64,000 bases of DNA from CAVQBJ01 sp963710725 (lineage in GTDB: Bacteria; Actinomycetota; Thermoleophilia; Solirubrobacterales; Solirubrobacteraceae): positions 806,001-870,000 of the forward strand of contig CAVQBJ010000001.1 of assembly GCA_963710725.1 (NCBI GenBank), given 5' to 3'. Every line of letters begins with the position of its first letter. Position 1 is the first letter of the stretch. Made by a program: the position numbers and the translations under genes. This document shows, in pieces, positions 52,253-59,978 of the stretch. Below the pieces are notes generated by a model. That model made no database searches. It saw only the letters and a list, made by a program, of their open reading frames with translations, and was not told the DNA's origin.

Positions 52253-54031
52253 CTACGCCGCCGCGACCGAGCGCGCGTCGAGATACGCGGCGAGCGCGGC
52301 CGGACTGCACGTCCGCTCGACTCGGCGCGCGCGATCGGAACGGTCCCCGGGATCGGCGAGTCGGGCGGCGAGCGTCGAGCCGAGCGTATCCGGATTCCCC
52401 GCTGCGACGTCGCCGAGCACGGTCGTGGCCGGGCCGCTCGGATTGCCGGTGATCGGGGCCGCGCCGACGCTCGCGGCGACGAGCGCGCGGCGCTCGAAGC
52501 GATCCGCGCCATCGACGGCGAGGACGACGTCCGCGCTCGCGGCGAGCGCGGCGAAGCCCGCCTCGTCCGAGCACGGGGCGAGCAGCTCGGCGTGGGGCAG
52601 CACTGCCGATACGTGCCGGTCGAGGTGGCGGGTGGCGACGGTTGGCAGCAGACGCACGTCGGTGGAGGGGGGCACGCTGTGAAGGGCGTCGATCGTCGCT
52701 CGCATCCGGTCGGGATCGTGCACCGGCAGGATGGCGAGCACGCCCCCACCGCCGGGCCCCGTCGGCGCCCAGGAGAGCACCGGGGGCGGGACGACGCTGA
52801 CGCTGTGCGCCGGCATGCCGTCCGCGATGACGGCGTCGGCCACGGCCGACGAGCACGCCCACACCTCGCCGGCCTCGTGCAGACGAACGGCCGTGCGCGC
52901 GCGGGCGAGGCGCACGACCGCGGTCGAGTCGACCTCGTGCGCGTCGTGGGCGCCACTCGGGACGATGATCCAGCGAGCGCCGGGGACCGGCAGGCGTTGC
53001 TCGGCCTGGCTGAGGGTGATCGCCATCGGACCGGTCAGGCGGGGCACGACGGTCGGCACGGGTGAGTCCGCCGTGGCGACCGCGTGCCCGCGAGCCGCAA
53101 AGGCGGCGACGAGCGCCCGCGCCTCGTCGCCGGCCGGTCCGATGCCGCCGGGCTGGCCGACGACGATCACGTCCGCGGAACGCTGGCGGCGGGCCGGGGG
53201 GCCGCCCCGCAGCGCGGCGTCCCACAGCCGTGCGGCGAGCTCGTCGTCCTGCTCGAGCTCGGTCGCCCAGCGCCCGACGAAGCGCAGGTCGTTGTCGCGC
53301 ATCGCCTGGATGCGCTGCGGCGTGTCCCACAGCTGCTGGCCTCGACCGCGCGAGGCGCCCTCGTGGTGCACGACGACCGCATCCCCGCGGTAGACGATGC
53401 GCTCGCCGGTGAGCCTGATGCGCAGGCACAGGTCGACGTCCTCCAGGCCGTTGCGGTAACCCTCGTCGAACCCGCCGACGGCACGGAAGGTCGTCGTGCG
53501 TACGGCCATGCAGGCCGCGGTGACGCAGTCGCACTCATAGGACGCCCGTGCGGCCGGGAGCTCCTGGTCCTGATGGTGGAAGACGTGCTGGGGCATCGCC
53601 GCGCCGCCGAGCGCCTCTCCGCGGATGAAGGCGACGCCCGAGTGCTGGAGGGTGCCCTGCGGGAACAGGAGACGACAGCCGGCCACCGAGACGCCCGGCT
53701 CGAGCGACTGGTCGACGACGGCCTCGAGCGCGCCGGGCGTGACCTCGGTGTCGTTATTGAGGAACACGAGCACCTCGCCGCGAGCGATGTCCGCTCCGAG
53801 GTTGCAGCCGCCGGCGAAATTGCGGTTCTCCGCGAGCAGCCTCACGGTCGCGCGGTCCGACCATTCGCGCAGCATCGCGGGCGTGTCATCGGGCGAGTTG
53901 TTGTCGACCAGCACCAGCTCCCAGCTCGTCGCCAGGTCGTCACCGAGGCAATCGACGAGCGAGCGCAGGCAGCGCTCGGTCACGGCTCGCTGGCCGTAGG
54001 TCACGATGACGATGGAGGCGCGCGGCGTCAC
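52253..54031 (-). CDS. family 2 glycosyltransferase with C-terminal GT-B-like domain
   Basis: A 592-residue protein. The first 270 residues match rhamnosyltransferase-like GT2 enzymes: ASIVIVTYGQRAVTERCLRSL, LVDNNSPDDT, ENRNFAGGCNLGADIARGEVLVFLNNDTEV, and GLEDVDLCLRIRLTGERIVY. The C-terminal 300 residues look like a degenerate GT-B protein (DVIVVGQPGGIGPAGDEARALVAAFAARGH). The start is GTG. Between it and the next gene (52059-52252) I see no feature. It is the first of the minus-strand glycosyltransferases. Confidence 0.82.
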   Translation of the reverse strand: MTPRASIVIVTYGQRAVTERCLRSLVDCLGDDLATSWELVLVDNNSPDDTPAMLREWSDRATVRLLAENRNFAGGCNLGADIARGEVLVFLNNDTEVTPGALEAVVDQSLEPGVSVAGCRLLFPQGTLQHSGVAFIRGEALGGAAMPQHVFHHQDQELPAARASYECDCVTAACMAVRTTTFRAVGGFDEGYRNGLEDVDLCLRIRLTGERIVYRGDAVVVHHEGASRGRGQQLWDTPQRIQAMRDNDLRFVGRWATELEQDDELAARLWDAALRGGPPARRQRSADVIVVGQPGGIGPAGDEARALVAAFAARGHAVATADSPVPTVVPRLTGPMAITLSQAEQRLPVPGARWIIVPSGAHDAHEVDSTAVVRLARARTAVRLHEAGEVWACSSAVADAVIADGMPAHSVSVVPPPVLSWAPTGPGGGGVLAILPVHDPDRMRATIDALHSVPPSTDVRLLPTVATRHLDRHVSAVLPHAELLAPCSDEAGFAALAASADVVLAVDGADRFERRALVAASVGAAPITGNPSGPATTVLGDVAAGNPDTLGSTLAARLADPGDRSDRARRVERTCSPAALAAYLDARSVAAA

Positions 54032-54130
54032 GGCCGATCACCCCACCGGCGGGTCGGTGGCATCACAGGCCGGTCATCGGTCTGCGCCGACGTGGCTTGA
54101 GGGTGGCGCTCGCCGGGACTTCGGTCGGCG

Positions 54131-54430
54131 CTAGGAGCGATGCCGATCGGTCGCCACCGGATCGCACTCGTGCTCGGCGATCAGCGCCGGATCGCGGTGC
54201 GGGTTCTCGATCGCGCAGTAGCGGTGGGCGGCGCACCCGTCGGGGAGGCGCACGAGACGGCCGTGCTCGGCGAGCCAGCGTACGTCGTCGTCGCGTGCGC
54301 CGAACGGCTCGCGGCAGAGCGGACAGGCGGTTGGCCAGTCGTTCCCGGCCTCCAGGCGGCGGGCGCTGATCTCGGGCCAGCCGAGCGCCGCGAGCGCAGC
54401 CGTGGGAGCTGAGGAGTGAAGCGGGCCCAT
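54131..54430 (-). CDS. small Cys-rich, possibly zinc-binding protein
   Basis: A 99-residue protein with CPLC, then single Cys/His residues in PDGCAAHRYC and EHEC, a spacing that suggests one zinc site. The ATG is 6 nt after GATAAC, a weak match to the leaderless pattern. Gene status rests on the Cys pattern and frame; no homologue is recognised. Confidence 0.45.
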   Translation of the reverse strand: MGPLHSSAPTAALAALGWPEISARRLEAGNDWPTACPLCREPFGARDDDVRWLAEHGRLVRLPDGCAAHRYCAIENPHRDPALIAEHECDPVATDRHRS

Positions 54431-54523
54431 GCGAACGTTATCGGTAGCTCTCGGACGCGCCCCGAGCCGCAGCCGCGCGCGCGGACGCACGTGGCGGGGC
54501 GGGCACGACGGTGCGTCGGGTCG

Positions 54524-55114
54524 CTAGCCCTGGACGCCGAGCATGTCGATGACGAACACGAGCGCGGCGTTCGGCGGGATCGCGGGCGGCGAGCCCGCCG
54601 CGCCGTAGCCGAGGCTCGAGGGGATGATGAGCTCGCGCCGGCCGCCCACCCTCATTCCCGGCAGGCCCTGCGTCCAGCCCGGGATGACCCCGGTCAGCGG
54701 GAAGGTGAGCGGCATGCCGTGGTTCCACGACGCGTCGAAGATCTTGCCTCCGTGGTACAGCACGCCGACGTAGTTGACCGTCACCGTCGAACTCGCGGTG
54801 ACCACCGGTCCGGTGCCGACGATCAGGTCCTTGATGATGAGGTGCGTCGGCGCCGCCCCCTTCGGCGGCACGACCTTCGGCTCCTTGGACAGCGGGCCGG
54901 TCTTCGGCGTGCTCGGCGTCGCGCTCGATGTCGTCGTGGTGGCGGCCGCGCTGGCGACGGCAGACGGGGTGCCTGACGGCTCGGCGCCGACGGTGATCGT
55001 GCTCCCGCCCGAAGAGCTCGACGACGACCCGCACCCGGCGCCGGCCAAGGCGATGGCGGCGAGAGCGAACGACAACGCGAGCGGACGGACGTGCTGGCGG
55101 GCGAGACGCGACAT
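54524..55114 (-). CDS. FKBP-type peptidyl-prolyl isomerase, lipoprotein
   Basis: A 196-residue exported isomerase: signal peptide with lipobox AGAGC (Cys about 28), a Ser/Thr-rich linker, then one FKBP domain (VTVNYVGVLYHGGKIFDASWNHGMPLTFPL, VIPGWTQGLPGMRVGGRRELIIPSSLGYG, NAALVFVIDMLGV), with the aromatic pocket residues kept. It helps proteins fold outside the membrane. A TACCCT box is 9 nt before the ATG. Divergent from radA. Confidence 0.9.
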   Translation of the reverse strand: MSRLARQHVRPLALSFALAAIALAGAGCGSSSSSSGGSTITVGAEPSGTPSAVASAAATTTTSSATPSTPKTGPLSKEPKVVPPKGAAPTHLIIKDLIVGTGPVVTASSTVTVNYVGVLYHGGKIFDASWNHGMPLTFPLTGVIPGWTQGLPGMRVGGRRELIIPSSLGYGAAGSPPAIPPNAALVFVIDMLGVQG

Positions 55115-55207
55115 CGGCGCGAAAGGGTAGCGGACACGATGACGGAAGAGCGTTCCGCGGGCGCCAGCCGCCGCACCGTCGGAGGCGCAGCGTAGCCTCG
55201 CTGGGCG

Positions 55208-56605
55208 ATGCCGCGCTCCGCGACGATCCACATCTGCAGCGCCTGCGCCCTCGAGAGCGCGAAGTGGCACGGGCAGTGTCCCGGGTGCGGCGCGTGGAAC
55301 ACGCTCGTCGAGGAGCGCGCGCCCCCGCGTGCCGCCGGCGCCGGCGCCGGGCGGGCATCGCGCGGCGCCCAGGCTGCCGTCCCGACCCCGCTGTCGCGGG
55401 TCGGCACCGAGCGCGTCACGCGCCTGGGGACCGGGATCGGCGAGCTCGACCGGATCCTCGGCGGAGGTCTCGTGCCGGGGTCGCTCGTGCTGCTCGGCGG
55501 GGCGCCGGGCATCGGCAAGTCCACGCTCACCGGCATGGTCCTCGGCCATCTCCAGCGTGCGGGCTCGCGCACGCTGTACGTCAGCGCGGAGGAGTCGGCG
55601 GCCCAGATCCGCCTGCGCGCCGAGCGGCTCCCGGCGGGCGCGCTCGACGTGCCGGTGCTCGCGGAGACCGATCTCGACGTCGTGCTGGCCACGCTAGAGG
55701 CCGAGCGCCCCGATGTCTGCGTCGTCGACTCCGTGCAGACGCTGCACTCGGCGGAGCTCTCCGGCGCGCCCGGCTCGGTCGGCCAGGTGCGCGACGTCGC
55801 GGCCCGACTGATGGGCCTCGCCAAGGCGCGCTCGATCACCGTCGTGCTCGTCGGCCACGTCACCAAGGACGGGGCGCTCGCGGGCCCGCGCGTCCTCGAG
55901 CATCTCGTCGACTGCGTGCTCCAGTTCGACGGCGAGCGCGAGCGCAGCTACCGGGCCCTACGCGCCCTGAAGAACCGCTTCGGCTCCACGAACGACGCCG
56001 GGCTGTTCGAGATGCGCGAGTCCGGGCTCGTCGAGGTCCTCGACGCCTCCGCGCGGTTCGTCGCCGAGGCGACCCGGGCGCCGGGGAGCGTCCTGCTGGC
56101 GGCGATGGAGGGCTCCCGTCCGCTGCTCGTCGAGGTGCAGGCGCTCGTGTCGCCGATCCAGCTCGGCCCCGGCGGCCCGGTCGATCAGCCGCGCCGGGTC
56201 GTCTCCGGCCTCGATCGCAACCGGCTGGCGATGATCCTTGCCGTGCTCGGGCGCCACGCTCGCGTCGCCGTTGGCGCGGCGGACGTGTTCGTGAACGTCG
56301 TCGGTGGGGTGCGCGTCGACGAGCCCGGCGCCGATCTGGCGGTCGCGCTCGCGGTGGCAAGCGCGGCTCGCGGCGTGTCGCTCCGCGCCGCGCCGCTGGC
56401 CTGCTTCGGCGAGCTCGGGCTGACCGGCGAGCTGCGCTGGGTCGGCCACCCCCAGCGTCGCCTCGCCGAGGCCGCCGCCCACGGCCTGCCCGCGGTGATC
56501 GCGCCACCCGGCAGCGGCGACGGCGCGCGCGAGGCGGCGACGCTCGTCGAGGCGCTCGCGTTCGCGCTCGGGCCGGGCGGCGCCCAGGCCGCGCGCGCGG
56601 CGTGA
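55208..56605 (+). CDS. radA: DNA repair protein RadA
   Basis: A 465-residue RecA-like helicase for recombination intermediates. C4 zinc finger (C10, C13, C24, C27), Walker A GGAPGIGKST (about 97-106), the RadA-specific KNRFG (about 256-260), and a C-terminal Lon-protease-like domain with PLACFGELGLTGELRWVGHPQRRL. ATG at 55208 lies 9 nt after TAGCCT. In many bacteria radA follows clpC and precedes disA; here both neighbours are present but spaced apart. Confidence 0.95.
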   Translation: MPRSATIHICSACALESAKWHGQCPGCGAWNTLVEERAPPRAAGAGAGRASRGAQAAVPTPLSRVGTERVTRLGTGIGELDRILGGGLVPGSLVLLGGAPGIGKSTLTGMVLGHLQRAGSRTLYVSAEESAAQIRLRAERLPAGALDVPVLAETDLDVVLATLEAERPDVCVVDSVQTLHSAELSGAPGSVGQVRDVAARLMGLAKARSITVVLVGHVTKDGALAGPRVLEHLVDCVLQFDGERERSYRALRALKNRFGSTNDAGLFEMRESGLVEVLDASARFVAEATRAPGSVLLAAMEGSRPLLVEVQALVSPIQLGPGGPVDQPRRVVSGLDRNRLAMILAVLGRHARVAVGAADVFVNVVGGVRVDEPGADLAVALAVASAARGVSLRAAPLACFGELGLTGELRWVGHPQRRLAEAAAHGLPAVIAPPGSGDGAREAATLVEALAFALGPGGAQAARAA

Positions 56606-56674
56606 CGCGCCGGGCCTTTCGGGCGGCGTGACGGCGCGTGGTATTGGTGTTCGGCGGGGGCGCAGCCGAGATTC

Positions 56675-57010
56675 GGCGGCGCGTGCGCGGCGGGGTTGCG
56701 TGTCGACGCGGGCGAGGGTGAGGCGACGGCGGCGCGTGCGGGTCGGGGTTGCGTGTCGACGCGGGCGAGGGTGGGGCGATGGCGGCGCGTGCGGGTCGGG
56801 GTTGCGTGTCGACGCGGGCGAGGGTGGGGCGATGGCGGCGCGTGCGGGTCGGGGTTGCGTGTCGACGCGGGTGCGGGTGGGGCGATGGCGGCGCGTGCGC
56901 GGCGGGGTTGCGTGTCGACGCGGGCGCGGGTGGGGCGATGGCGGCGCGTGCGCGGCGGGGTTGCGTGTCGACGCGGGCGCGGGTGAGGCGACGGCGGCGC
57001 GTGCGCGGCG
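56675..57010. repeat. 53-bp tandem repeat, six copies plus a partial
   Basis: Full units begin at 56675, 56728, 56781, 56834, 56887 and 56940; a partial unit starts at 56993. Units 2 and 3 are identical, and the others differ at a few positions (GGGTC/GCGGC, GAGG/GCGG, TGGGGC/TGAGGC). Each contains TTGCGTGTCGACGCGGG, a near-palindrome around GTCGAC. A 53-nt period is not a multiple of three, so it is not a protein repeat, but it equals about five turns of DNA, so any bound proteins would lie on one face. Confidence 0.9.
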
Positions 57011-57094
57011 AAGATCGCGGACGACGTCGCGCCCGGGGTGTGCTCCCCGATGCACGCTATACGGGCCATTCGGGACCACACCCCCCGCGCGATG

Positions 57095-57283
57095 GTCACG
57101 CGAGCGTGACAAATGCGCCGCACAGGTTGCGCTCGGGTGTCGGCTGCGTCACAGGACTGGCGCGCGAGCGCGCTGCGCCGCACAGGTTGCGCTCAGGTGT
57201 CGGCTGGGTCACAGGACTGGCGCGCGAGCGCGCTGCGCCGCTGCGTGTCTGCCGCGTAACAGGGCAGGCGCGCGAGCGTGCCG
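57095..57283. repeat. 60-bp direct repeats carrying palindromes
   Basis: 57121-57180 and 57181-57240 are direct 60-bp repeats differing at two positions; a shortened third copy spans 57241-57283 and a partial one lies before (57091-57120). Each copy has a palindrome around GA: GTCACGC-GA-GCGTGAC (57095-57110), GCGCGC-GA-GCGCGC (57160-57173 and 60 nt later) and GGCGCGC-GA-GCGTGCC. This could be a set of protein sites or RNA hairpins. Confidence 0.8.
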
Positions 57284-57489
57284 GGTGTCGGGAGGCAGCC
57301 GAAATCCGCCCGCGCCGGTCGCCACCGTGGCCGCGGCCGCCGCGGAGCACCGAACGCGGCGCGGCTCGCGCAGCCCGGCATCGACGGCCCCGAATGGACG
57401 CCCGAAAGCGGGTGGATCGGCCGTCCAGGGCGGCGAGCCGCCCGCGGGCGGCCATAAACAGCCGCTAAATGGCGCTAGAATGGGGCGTC

Positions 57490-58599
57490 GTGCCACCGCG
57501 AACTGGGGAAGAATTCGATGGCGAAGTACGGCAGGGCCCCCGGTTGGTGAAGGCGCTGGAGATGATCGCGCCCGGGACCGCTCTGCGCGAGGGCCTCGAC
57601 AACATCCTCGACGCTCGGACGGGCGGATTGATCATCATCGGCGACCCCGAAGAGCTCTCGTTCCTGTACTCCGGGGGCATCAAGCTCGACGTCGACTACA
57701 CCCCGGCCCTCGTCTACCAGGTGGCCAAGATGGACGGTGCCATCGTCCTGAACGCGAACGCGACCAAGATCGCGCTCGCGAACGTGCAGCTGATGCCCGA
57801 CCCGACGATCCTGTCGAGCGAGACCGGGACGCGCCACCGCACCGCCGAGCGCGTGTCCAAGCAGACCGACGCGCTCGTCATCGCCATCTCCCAGCGCCGT
57901 CAGGTCGTCTCGCTGTACATCGACGGCGGCAAGTACATGCTCTCGGACATCCCGGTCGTGCTCGCGAAGGCCAACCAGGCGCTCGCCACCCTCGACAAGT
58001 ACCGCACGCGCCTCGATCAGGTCTCGACGCGCCTGACCGCGCTCGAGTTCGAGGGGGGCGCGACCCTGCATGACGTGCTCACCGTGCTGCAGCGCTCCGA
58101 GCTCGTCACCCGGATGGCCGTCGAGATCGAGCGCTACATCGTCGAGCTCGGGACGGAGGGGCGGCTCATCGAGATGCAGCTCGAGGAGACGATGGTCGGC
58201 ACCGCGGCCGAGAAGGCCGCGCTCGTGCACGACTACCTCGCCGAGCACTCCGACGAGGCGTTCGCCGCCGCGCTCGACCAGATCGGGCGCCTCGCGCACC
58301 AGGACCTGCTTGATTTCGGACGGCTCGCCGAGCTGCTCGGTTACGACCGCAAGATCAACACGATCGACTATCCGGTCTCCCCGCGCGGCTACCGCATCCT
58401 CGGGCGCATCCCCAGGCTGCCGAAGCTGGTCGTCGCCCAGATCGTCGCGGAGTTCGGCGGTCTGGAAGAGCTGCTCGCCGCCAACGACGCCGAGCTCGAG
58501 GCGGTCGAAGGAGTGGGCGAGATCCGTGCCAAGGACATCCGCGAGGGCCTGCGCCGCCTGCAGGAGATCAATCTCGTGGATCGCTACCTGCAAACTTGA
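57490..58599 (+). CDS. disA: diadenylate cyclase DisA
   Basis: A 369-residue DNA-scanning enzyme that makes c-di-AMP. The DAC domain has KMDGAIVL (DGA, about residue 80) and GTRHRTAERVSKQTDALV (RHR, about 112); a linker and a C-terminal HhH DNA-binding domain (VEGVGEIRAKDIREGLRRL) follow. GTG at 57490 is chosen: it lies 8 nt after TAGAAT (57476-57481), so the mRNA would be leaderless. An SD-preceded ATG in another frame at 57518 is a rival start if one base is missing from the C-run at 57537-57541. Confidence 0.92.
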   Translation: MPPRTGEEFDGEVRQGPRLVKALEMIAPGTALREGLDNILDARTGGLIIIGDPEELSFLYSGGIKLDVDYTPALVYQVAKMDGAIVLNANATKIALANVQLMPDPTILSSETGTRHRTAERVSKQTDALVIAISQRRQVVSLYIDGGKYMLSDIPVVLAKANQALATLDKYRTRLDQVSTRLTALEFEGGATLHDVLTVLQRSELVTRMAVEIERYIVELGTEGRLIEMQLEETMVGTAAEKAALVHDYLAEHSDEAFAAALDQIGRLAHQDLLDFGRLAELLGYDRKINTIDYPVSPRGYRILGRIPRLPKLVVAQIVAEFGGLEELLAANDAELEAVEGVGEIRAKDIREGLRRLQEINLVDRYLQT

Positions 58600-58633
58600 G
58601 ACATGGCCGCCGCCCCCGGGCCGGCCTCGAACG

Positions 58634-58640
58634 AAGGAGG
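58634..58640 (+). promoter_or_regulatory. SD that decides the ATT start of carD
   Basis: AAGGAGG is a perfect anti-16S match, 5 nt before ATT at 58646. There is no ATG, GTG or TTG in frame near it, so the SD points to ATT as the start codon. Confidence 0.65.
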
Positions 58641-58645
58641 ACACC

Positions 58646-59221
58646 ATTCCGGATACATCCGACGCGCAGCTGGTCGAGGACCTCGAGACGGTCCGCGAGA
58701 TCGAATTCATCGAGTTCGAGCTGGGCGACCACGTGGTCTACCCCCATCACGGGGCGGGCAAGGTCCTCAAGAAGGAGCAGAAGGAGATGTTCGGTGAGAA
58801 GCGCGAGTACCTCACCATCAAGATCCTTCACAACGACATGACCGTCATGGTCCCGACGGAGAACGCCGCCCTCGCGGGCCTCCGCCGCGTGATCGACGAG
58901 GAGACCGTCCAGAAGGTTCTCGCCGTGCTTCAGGACGAGGTCTCGGAGATGCCCAAGAACTGGAACCGGCGCTTCAAGCACAACCGGGACAAGATCAAGA
59001 CCGGCGACATCTACGAGCTCGCGGAGGTCGTCCGCAACCTCGCGCTGCGCGAGAGCGAGAAGGGCCTGTCGACGGGCGAGAAGCAGATGTTCACGCGGGC
59101 CAAGAAGATCCTCGCCTCCGAGCTCATGTACGCGCTCGACAAGGATGAGGACGAGGCCGAGAGTTACCTCGACGATCTGCTCGCCGACTCGGCGAGCGAG
59201 AAGGTCGCCGTCGCCAAGTAG
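58646..59221 (+). CDS. carD: CarD-family transcription regulator with ATT start
   Basis: A 191-residue RNA-polymerase-binding protein. The RID/Tudor domain begins FELGDHVVYPHHGAGKV and includes EYLTIKILHNDMTVMVPTENA; the helical domain carries NWNRRFKHNRDKIKTGD and EKGLSTGEKQMFTRAKKILASEL, as in mycobacterial CarD. An extension of about 23 residues precedes the domain. The reading frame has no ATG/GTG/TTG between disA and the domain except a GTG inside it (HVVYP) that would cut off strand 1. AAGGAGG lies 5 nt before ATT, so ATT (or an error there) is the likely start. Confidence 0.9.
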   Translation: MPDTSDAQLVEDLETVREIEFIEFELGDHVVYPHHGAGKVLKKEQKEMFGEKREYLTIKILHNDMTVMVPTENAALAGLRRVIDEETVQKVLAVLQDEVSEMPKNWNRRFKHNRDKIKTGDIYELAEVVRNLALRESEKGLSTGEKQMFTRAKKILASELMYALDKDEDEAESYLDDLLADSASEKVAVAK

Positions 59222-59224
59222 CGC

Positions 59225-59269
59225 GGCTACCGCGCACGCAGCCGAGGGGACGCTGCGTGCGCGGTAGCC
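59225..59269. terminator. 18-bp perfect hairpin between carD and ispD
   Basis: The arms 59225-59242 and 59252-59269 are exact complements, with a 9-nt loop. It begins 3 nt after the carD stop, with no U-tract. The right arm contains the TAGCC of the ispD -10 box (TAGCCT, 59265-59270), so terminator and promoter overlap. Confidence 0.65.
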
Positions 59270-59279
59270 TGCACCCATC

Positions 59280-59966
59280 GTGGCCGTCGCCCTGATCGTC
59301 GCGGCCGGCAGCGGGGAGCGTCTGGGCCTGCGCCGCCCGAAGGCCTTCATCGACCTCGCCGGCCGCCCGCTCATCGCCTGGAGCGTCGACGCGCTTCGCG
59401 CCGTGCCCGAGATCGACCGGATCATCGTGGCCCTGCCGCCGGGCGAGTCGGCGCCGCCCGGCACCGAGGGCGTGCCCGGGGGCAACGTGCGCTCGGAGTC
59501 GGTTCGCTTGGCCCTGCAGGCGGCGGGCGAGCTGGACCCCGTGCTCGTGCACGACGCGGCCCGGCCGCTGCTGACGGCGTCGCTCGTTCGCGACGTGCTC
59601 GCGGCGCTCGGCGGCGCCGATGCGGCGATCGCGGCCGCTCCGGTGACCGACACGATCAAGCAGGCCGGTGCCGACCACCGCGTGACGGCGACGCTCGACC
59701 GGTCGCAGCTGTGGTCGGTGCAGACGCCGCAGGCGTTCACGCGCGGGGCGCTCACGCGAGCGCTCGACGTCGATCGGTCGGTCCTCGCGAGCGCGACCGA
59801 CGACGCGTCGCTCGTCGAGCGTCTCGGCGGCACCGTGCGCATCGTGCCCGCGCCGCCGGAGAACCTCAAGATCACGACGATGCTCGACCTTCGCCTGGCC
59901 GAGCTCCTGCTCGCGCAGCGGGCGGTCGCGGCGGCGGAGCGGCCTCAGCCGGGCGCGCCTGCTTGA
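59280..59966 (+). CDS. ispD: 2-C-methyl-D-erythritol 4-phosphate cytidylyltransferase
   Basis: A 228-residue enzyme of the MEP isoprenoid pathway. AAGSGERLGLRRPKAFIDLAGRPLIAWS, DPVLVHDAARPLL, and LWSVQTPQAFTRGAL are diagnostic. The GTG start is 9 nt after TAGCCT. Order carD-ispD-x-ispF recalls mycobacteria, where carD, ispD and ispF are adjacent; here a PHP phosphatase is inserted. Confidence 0.94.
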   Translation: MAVALIVAAGSGERLGLRRPKAFIDLAGRPLIAWSVDALRAVPEIDRIIVALPPGESAPPGTEGVPGGNVRSESVRLALQAAGELDPVLVHDAARPLLTASLVRDVLAALGGADAAIAAAPVTDTIKQAGADHRVTATLDRSQLWSVQTPQAFTRGALTRALDVDRSVLASATDDASLVERLGGTVRIVPAPPENLKITTMLDLRLAELLLAQRAVAAAERPQPGAPA

Positions 59967-59978
59967 ATCGCTGCCCCG

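Larger units (their letters stand above)
56606..57489. other. radA-disA intergenic region with repeat arrays
   Basis: This 0.88-kb gap has no gene I can support, although long frames cross it in several phases because stops are rare in such GC-rich repeats. It holds a 53-bp tandem array (56675-57010), an array of 60-bp palindromic repeats (57095-57283), a perfect 14-bp palindrome CCGCCCGCGGGCGG (57438-57451) and the disA -10 box (57476-57481). Confidence 0.7.

Noticed and set aside
56675..57283. CRISPR array
   Set aside because: The repeats are contiguous without unique spacers and there are no cas genes.
57469..57489. ATG at 57469 as the disA start
   Set aside because: It lies upstream of the TAGAAT box and has no SD; the frame from GTG 57490 already covers the domain.
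56628..58073. Long frames through the radA-disA repeats and into disA
   Set aside because: The 53-bp period shifts phase at each copy, so no frame gives a regular protein repeat, and the frame ends as a shadow of disA.
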